Below the pieces are notes generated by a model. It was not told where the DNA came from and made no database searches. It saw nothing but the letters and a program-made list of their open reading frames with translations. 64,000 bases of DNA, taken from Nocardia crassostreae. GTDB taxonomy: Bacteria; Actinomycetota; Actinomycetes; Mycobacteriales; Mycobacteriaceae. The stretch spans positions 425,644 to 489,643 of the forward strand of contig NZ_BDCH01000017.1 of NCBI RefSeq assembly GCF_001613405.1, given 5' to 3'. The position numbers and the translations under genes were made by a program. Numbering within the stretch: position 1 is the stretch's first letter; each line of letters starts with the position of its first letter. Below are positions 59,561 to 64,000 of this stretch, piece by piece.

Positions 59561-61075
59561 ATGACGCAACGGTATGTGCTGGCCATCGATCAGGGCACCA
59601 CGTCCACGCGGTGCATCCTGTTCGATCAGCGCGCCCGGCTGGCCGGGGTGGCGCAGCGCGAGCATCGGCAGCACTATCCGCGGCCCGGGTGGGTGGAGCA
59701 GGACGCGCTCGAGATCTGGCGCAATGTGGAGCGGGTCGTGCCTGCGGCGCTGCGAGATTCGGGGATCACCGTCGATCAGGTGGCGGCGGTGGGCATCGCC
59801 AATCAGCGGGAGACGACGGTGGTGTGGGACCGGCGCACCGGGACGCCGATCGGGCGGGCCATCGTCTGGCAGGACGTGCGCACCGAGGAGCTGGTGAATC
59901 GGATGCTGGAATCGGCTGGGGCGGAACGCATCCGGGAGTTGTGCGGACTGCCGCTGGCGACCTACTTCGCGGCGCCGCGACTGCGCTGGTTGCTGGATTC
60001 CGTACCGGGGCTGCGGGATCGCGCCGAACGCGGCGAGGTGCTGTTCGAGACCATGGAGACCTGGTTGATCTGGAATCTCACCGGCGGAGCGGATCACGGG
60101 GTGCACGTCACCGATGTCACCAATGCGGGGCGCACACTGCTCATGAACCTCGAAACCCTGGACTGGGACGACGAACTGCTGCGGTTCTTCGGCATTCCGA
60201 AGGCCATGCTGCCGCGAATCGAGCCGTCGACCGGTGAGTTCGGGACGGCGCGGCGGGTGGTGCCGGGCGTGCGGATCGCGGCGGCGCTGGGCGATCAGCA
60301 CGCGGCGCTGTTCGGGCAGACCTGTTTCGCGCCGGGTGAGACGGAATGCACCTATGGCACAGGCGGATTCCTGCTCATGAACACCGGGCGGGAACTGGTG
60401 CGGTCGCAGCACGGCCTGCTCACCACCATCGGATATCAGGTCGGTCCGGAGCCGGTGTACGCGCTGGAAGGGCCGATCGCGGTCACCGGGTCGCTGGTGC
60501 AGTGGCTGCGCGACAACATCGGCTTGATCGCCAGTGCGCCGGAGATCGAAACCCTCGCGGGCACAGTCGAAGACAATGGCGGCTGCTATCTGGTGCCCGC
60601 CTTCTCCGGGTTGTACGCACCGCATTGGCACAGTGATGCACGCGGGCTGATCATCGGCCTGACCTCCTATGTCACCAATGGGCACATAGCCCGGGCCGTG
60701 CTCGAGGCCACCGCCTGGCAGACTCGCGATGTGGTGGAGGCCATGAACGCCGACTCCGGCCTGCACGCCGCGGCGCTGCGGGTGGCGGGCGGAATGACCT
60801 CCGACAACCTGCTCATGCAGATCGTGGCGGATGTCCTGGACATACCGGTCATGCGCCCGATCGTCGCGGAGACGGTATCCCTCGGCGCGGCCTACGCGGC
60901 AGGCCTGGCGGTCGGTTATTGGCCCGATCTCGAAGGCCTGCGCCACAACTGGCGCGTGGCGGCACAGTGGCTACCGCGCATGGACCCCGACCTGCGCGCG
61001 GCGGAGTACGACAACTGGCGGCGGGCGGTGGAGCTTACCTTCGGTTGGCTGCGACCGAAGAAGTCCTTGACCTAA
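59561..61075 (+). CDS. glpK: Second glycerol kinase
   Basis: The 504-residue protein starts MTQRYVLAIDQGTTSTRCILF and has NQRETTVVWDRRTGTPIGRA, IVWQDVRTEELV, YGTGGFLLMNTG and GLYAPHWHSDARGLIIGLT, so all kinase motifs are present. It is clearly a glycerol kinase paralogue of the gene at 57046 but diverged along its length, not a recent duplicate. It lies behind the IclR gene on the forward strand. With glpF and glpD broken, it may keep a basal glycerol flux or act on a different polyol. Confidence 0.85.
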   Translation: MTQRYVLAIDQGTTSTRCILFDQRARLAGVAQREHRQHYPRPGWVEQDALEIWRNVERVVPAALRDSGITVDQVAAVGIANQRETTVVWDRRTGTPIGRAIVWQDVRTEELVNRMLESAGAERIRELCGLPLATYFAAPRLRWLLDSVPGLRDRAERGEVLFETMETWLIWNLTGGADHGVHVTDVTNAGRTLLMNLETLDWDDELLRFFGIPKAMLPRIEPSTGEFGTARRVVPGVRIAAALGDQHAALFGQTCFAPGETECTYGTGGFLLMNTGRELVRSQHGLLTTIGYQVGPEPVYALEGPIAVTGSLVQWLRDNIGLIASAPEIETLAGTVEDNGGCYLVPAFSGLYAPHWHSDARGLIIGLTSYVTNGHIARAVLEATAWQTRDVVEAMNADSGLHAAALRVAGGMTSDNLLMQIVADVLDIPVMRPIVAETVSLGAAYAAGLAVGYWPDLEGLRHNWRVAAQWLPRMDPDLRAAEYDNWRRAVELTFGWLRPKKSLT

Positions 61076-61085
61076 CGTGGCAGCT

Positions 61086-61919
61086 ATGCGGTTGTACGTG
61101 GGATGCGCGATGTGGCAACACCCGGACTGGCAGGAGAGACCTATACCCCCGGCGGAACGCCTGCGCACCTACTCCTCGTGGTGCAATGCGGTCGAGGGCA
61201 ACACCACCTTCTACGCCACCCCGCAGCGCCGCACCGTCGAATCCTGGGCCCGGCAAACCGATCCCGACTTCCGTTTCGTGGTCAAACTGCCGCGCACCAT
61301 CACCCACGACCGCCGCCTCACCGGCATCGACGCCGATATGACCGCATTCCTGGACGCCATCGAACCCCTGGGCCGCCGCCTGCACGCCCCCTGGGTCCAG
61401 CTCCCGGCATCCTTCACCGACCTCTCCGCGCTGGCCCGCCTGCTCGACGGCCTCCCCGTCCATTACCGTGCCGCGGTGGAAGTCCGCCACCCCGCCTTCT
61501 TCCAGAACGACCGCGCCATCCAGCAATTGGAATCGGTCCTCAATGCGGCCGCGGCCGAATGGGTCACCTTCGACACGACGGTCCTCTTCGACACCCCGCC
61601 CATCAGCGCCGCCGAGAACGAAGCCTGGTCCAAGAAACCCCGCGTCCCGCGCCGCACCCGCGCCCTCACCGAATTCCCCATGGTCCGCTACCACGGCCGC
61701 GACGACCCCAAAGCCACCATCGCCGGGTGGCAACCCTGGATCCGCACCGTCGTCACCTGGCTCCGCGAAGGCCGTTCCCCCACCGTCTTCATCCACACCC
61801 CCGACAACTCCCAGGCCCGCACCCTGGCCCGCCAGTTCCACGCCGAAGTCCGCACCCACCTCCCCGACCTGGCCCTCCTCCCCGACCCCCTCCCCACCGA
61901 CCCCATGACCCTGTTCTGA
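61086..61919 (+). CDS. DUF72 domain protein
   Basis: The 277-residue protein has RLYVGCAMWQHPDWQERPIP at the start, then WCNAVEGNTTFYATPQRRTV, FRFVVKLPRTITHD and VEVRHPAFF, the TIM-barrel pattern of DUF72 (YecE-like) proteins. Conserved Glu, His and Asp residues face the barrel, but no function is established. The ATG at 61086 starts 10 bases after the kinase stop; a GTG at 61077 is the alternative. Codon use at the 3' half is unusually rich in C at third positions. Confidence 0.8.
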   Translation: MRLYVGCAMWQHPDWQERPIPPAERLRTYSSWCNAVEGNTTFYATPQRRTVESWARQTDPDFRFVVKLPRTITHDRRLTGIDADMTAFLDAIEPLGRRLHAPWVQLPASFTDLSALARLLDGLPVHYRAAVEVRHPAFFQNDRAIQQLESVLNAAAAEWVTFDTTVLFDTPPISAAENEAWSKKPRVPRRTRALTEFPMVRYHGRDDPKATIAGWQPWIRTVVTWLREGRSPTVFIHTPDNSQARTLARQFHAEVRTHLPDLALLPDPLPTDPMTLF

Positions 61920-62006
61920 CATCCGTCCGGCTGGAAGGCGAGCGAATGTCGGTGTGGCTTGCTAGCTTTCGCGTCACATCAGTTGACGTGAGGCACGGAG
62001 CAGAGC

Positions 62007-63431
62007 ATGACCAGCGGGGCGACCACCTATCTCGAACTGTCCGAGGACAGCGGTTCGGCGCACAAGTTCTATGAAGTTGTCGTGGCGGGGCCGGAAGTGA
62101 CGATTCGGTACGGGCGGATCGGGGATGCGGGGCAGCGGAGCGTGAGTTCGTTCGCCACGGAGGCGAAGGCGCAGGCGGCTGCGGTGAAGAAGATCAATGA
62201 GAAGATGCGGAAGGGGTATGCGCCCGCGGTCATGGGGGCGCGGGGGAAGCGGCCGGTGACGCGGCGGGCCATCGTGAGTCAGCGGTCGACCGCGAAATCG
62301 GCTCCGGTGCTGTGGACTTTCGATTCGGGGGCGGCGGCGTTCGGGATCTTCGTGGACGAGCGGCGCTGCTGGGTCGGCAATGAGAGCGGCGATGTGTTCA
62401 CGCTGACCCCGGGCGGTGAGGTGACCGGGCGGTTCAAGCTGCCGGATGCGGTGAAATGCATTGTGGCGGACGATTTCTGGATCTATGCCGGATGCGATGA
62501 CGGCCGGGTGTACGACCTGTCGGGGAAGGTGCCGCGCGCGGCCTACGATATCGCCGCCAATGTCGACATCTACTGGCTCGATATTCACGACGGCATCCTC
62601 GGCGTCTCCGACCGCGAGGGCGGGCTGACGGTCATCGACCACGAGGAGGAATCGCTGTGGTCGCGGCGCAGCACCGGAAGTTCCGGCTGGATGGTGCGCA
62701 TCGACCGGGATGGCGTGTACCACGGGCATTCCGACGGCGTCACGACCTACGATCTGGCCAGCGGTGATCAGCGGTGGCAGGTCAAGACCGGCGGCTCGGT
62801 GCTGTTCGGCTGGCAGGAGACCGACGCCGTGTACGCGGGCACCAGCCACAATCAGGTGCGGATGGTCGCCAAGAACGGCAAGTCCGAGCGCACCTATCAG
62901 TGCGATGCGGCCGTATTCTCCTGCGCCACTTCACCGGACGGCCGCTACGTCTTCGCCGGTGACAACCACTCCTCGGTGTACTGCTTCGATTCCGCCGGGC
63001 AGCGGCTGTGGAAGCTGGCCACGCGGTGCGGTTCGGCGTACTCCATGCAGTACCACGACGAGAAGCTCTACCTGGTCACCACCAATGGCACCCTGGCCTG
63101 CCTGGATGTGAGCGAAACCGCCATCCACGACGCGGAACAGGGCGTGCTGCCGGAGACGGTCTCGGTGAAGGCCCCGGAGATCTCGGCCGTAACCCCCAGC
63201 GCCACCGTGGAATTGGTGGCCGAGGCCGGGGACGGCATTGTGGTCGAATGCGTACAGGAGGGCGTCAACTTGCGCGTGCACGTGGTCTCCCCCAGCTACC
63301 AGAGCAACTGGAATGTGCAGTTCCCCCGCGAGATTCACCAGGCGGGCGCGCGCTATGTGGTCGACGCGGTCGCCGAATCGGCTCGCGGCGGCTTCTACCG
63401 CGTCCGCGGCGATATCCGCCGCCTGGGCTGA
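62007..63431 (+). CDS. WGR domain and beta-propeller protein
   Basis: Residues 1-75 form a WGR domain (TTYLELSEDSGSAHKFYEVV, then VTIRYGRIGDAGQRSVSSF), named for its W/Y-G-R core and found in PARPs and bacterial MolR-like proteins. After a basic linker, residues 100-360 are PQQ/WD-like repeats (GRVYDLSGKVPRAAYD, GVTTYDLASGDQRWQVKTGG, YCFDSAGQRLWKLATRCGS, LACLDVSE), probably a seven-blade propeller. A small C-terminal domain follows. It is presumed cytoplasmic; the WGR part may bind DNA or protein. The function is unknown. GGAGC precedes the ATG. Confidence 0.75.
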   Translation: MTSGATTYLELSEDSGSAHKFYEVVVAGPEVTIRYGRIGDAGQRSVSSFATEAKAQAAAVKKINEKMRKGYAPAVMGARGKRPVTRRAIVSQRSTAKSAPVLWTFDSGAAAFGIFVDERRCWVGNESGDVFTLTPGGEVTGRFKLPDAVKCIVADDFWIYAGCDDGRVYDLSGKVPRAAYDIAANVDIYWLDIHDGILGVSDREGGLTVIDHEEESLWSRRSTGSSGWMVRIDRDGVYHGHSDGVTTYDLASGDQRWQVKTGGSVLFGWQETDAVYAGTSHNQVRMVAKNGKSERTYQCDAAVFSCATSPDGRYVFAGDNHSSVYCFDSAGQRLWKLATRCGSAYSMQYHDEKLYLVTTNGTLACLDVSETAIHDAEQGVLPETVSVKAPEISAVTPSATVELVAEAGDGIVVECVQEGVNLRVHVVSPSYQSNWNVQFPREIHQAGARYVVDAVAESARGGFYRVRGDIRRLG

Positions 63432-63448
63432 GCGGCCACCGGGAGAGC

Positions 63449-63952
63449 TCAGGCTCCGACGCTGGAGAGTTCTCCCGGATCCGCACCCAAGCGCGTGAAG
63501 TGGGCCGGGTCGACCTCGACGAAGATCGCCCGGCCGGTCGCGACCACGGTATCGCCATCGGTGAGCACCGCATCGATGAACAGCTTGCGCCCGTCCCGGC
63601 CGCTCAAGAGGGAAGTTACGACGAATTCCCGATGCAGCCGGGCCGGTGCCCGGAAGTCGACATCGAGCTTCACCGTAACCGCGGGCAGCGCGAGCGGCAC
63701 CAGGATGGCGCCGCACGCCTCGTCCAGGGCCGCCGCGACAATCCCGCCGTGCGCCACCCCCGGCGCGCCCTGATGCCGGTGATCCAGCATGAATGTGCCG
63801 CTTACCGTGTCACCTCGGCGCACGAAGCCGATGAGCGGCGAGGCCGGATTGGACGGCCCGCACCCGAAGCACCCGTGGTGGTGTGGCGGGAACGGTCCGT
63901 CCGCGAACCGCTCACCGAGCGGCAGCGCTGCCGCGGCGCGATCTTCGTCCAT
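63449..63952 (-). CDS. PaaI-like hotdog thioesterase
   Basis: The 167-residue protein has one hotdog domain: GAPGVAHGGIVAAALDEACGAI contains the HGG motif and catalytic acidic residue, and VTVKLDVDFRAPARLHREFV is the long strand. An N-terminal HHHGCFGCGPSNP segment with two Cys is common in a thioesterase subgroup. It should hydrolyse acyl-CoA thioesters. It is convergent with the WGR gene. The last 48 bases of the window lie upstream of it and hold nothing recognisable. Confidence 0.82.
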   Translation of the reverse strand: MDEDRAAAALPLGERFADGPFPPHHHGCFGCGPSNPASPLIGFVRRGDTVSGTFMLDHRHQGAPGVAHGGIVAAALDEACGAILVPLALPAVTVKLDVDFRAPARLHREFVVTSLLSGRDGRKLFIDAVLTDGDTVVATGRAIFVEVDPAHFTRLGADPGELSSVGA

Positions 63953-64000
63953 CTCAAAAAGTTAACCCAGATTCAGCGGCAAAGCGAGATCCGGCGGGCC

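Noticed and set aside
1..64000. tRNA, rRNA, CRISPR, insertion sequence or prophage
   Set aside because: No cloverleaf, rRNA stretch, regularly spaced repeat array, transposase, integrase or phage structural gene was recognised on either strand by eye; a covariance search could still find a small RNA.

Overview
The window is a high-GC actinobacterial chromosome segment, most likely from Nocardia or a close mycolic-acid-forming relative. It encodes a FadD32-like fatty acyl-AMP ligase, a KasA-like ketosynthase, a DesA-type acyl-ACP desaturase, a fused HadA/HadB-like hydratase, a FadD15-like acyl-CoA synthetase, F420-type enzymes and many oxygenases with TetR/MarR/PucR regulators. No rRNA, tRNA, CRISPR array, transposase or phage gene was recognised.

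Layout. 1-8.7 kb: broken MFS gene, dienelactone hydrolase, rhodanese and MarR gene sharing a repeated palindrome, LLM oxidoreductase, DsbB-like protein with a 53-residue partner, HadAB-like hydratase, and an M20 peptidase coupled to a YfcC-type transporter. 8.9-12.3 kb: a three-gene operon (XRE regulator, PLP aminotransferase, alanine-dehydrogenase-like protein) in which every junction is a GTGA overlap. 12.7-15.6 kb: two unknown proteins, a secreted trypsin-like protease and a class V aminotransferase. 15.7-19.7 kb: an EthA-like monooxygenase split by an amber codon, an AurF-type diiron oxygenase and a PucR regulator. 19.7-22.1 kb: FadD15-like ligase and OhrR-type MarR protein. 22.2-28.2 kb: a tightly coupled four-gene operon (ThDP enzyme, SRPBCC protein, KAS III-like protein, aminotransferase) with a divergent MFS transporter. 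28.2-35.6 kb: a six-gene operon under a divergent TetR gene, encoding two PF10118 proteins with a ferritin-like diiron ligand pattern, a Baeyer-Villiger-type monooxygenase, an SDR, an oxidoreductase with a 2Fe-2S domain and a serine esterase. 35.6-43.8 kb: TetR genes, a frameshifted P450, an MpaB-family oxygenase, a lipase, an FMN reductase and a DHA2 exporter. 43.9-48.2 kb: methyltransferase, PAS-GGDEF protein, secreted protein and RsbR-like STAS protein. 48.2-52.7 kb: FAAL, KasA-like and DesA-like genes. 52.7-54.2 kb: a decayed nuclease-like gene and a methyltransferase between two copies of a palindromic element. 54.2-61.1 kb: glycerol locus glpK-glpD-glpF with a divergent IclR gene and a second glycerol kinase. 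61.1-64 kb: DUF72, WGR/beta-propeller and hotdog thioesterase genes.

How the genes may work together. The 28-35 kb operon reads as a complete subterminal-oxidation route: hydroxylation by a diiron protein fed by the reductase, oxidation of the alcohol by the SDR, Baeyer-Villiger insertion of oxygen into the ketone, and hydrolysis of the ester. The 22-28 kb operon looks like a small biosynthetic cluster with its own transporter; its KAS III-like member lacks the usual active-site histidine.

Six genes carry clear lesions: in-frame stops in an MFS gene, an ethA-like gene and glpD; a 22-bp tandem duplication in glpF; two frame changes in a P450; and frame loss plus 3' truncation in a nuclease-like gene. 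These could be real decay, phase variation or sequence errors; the sequence alone cannot tell.
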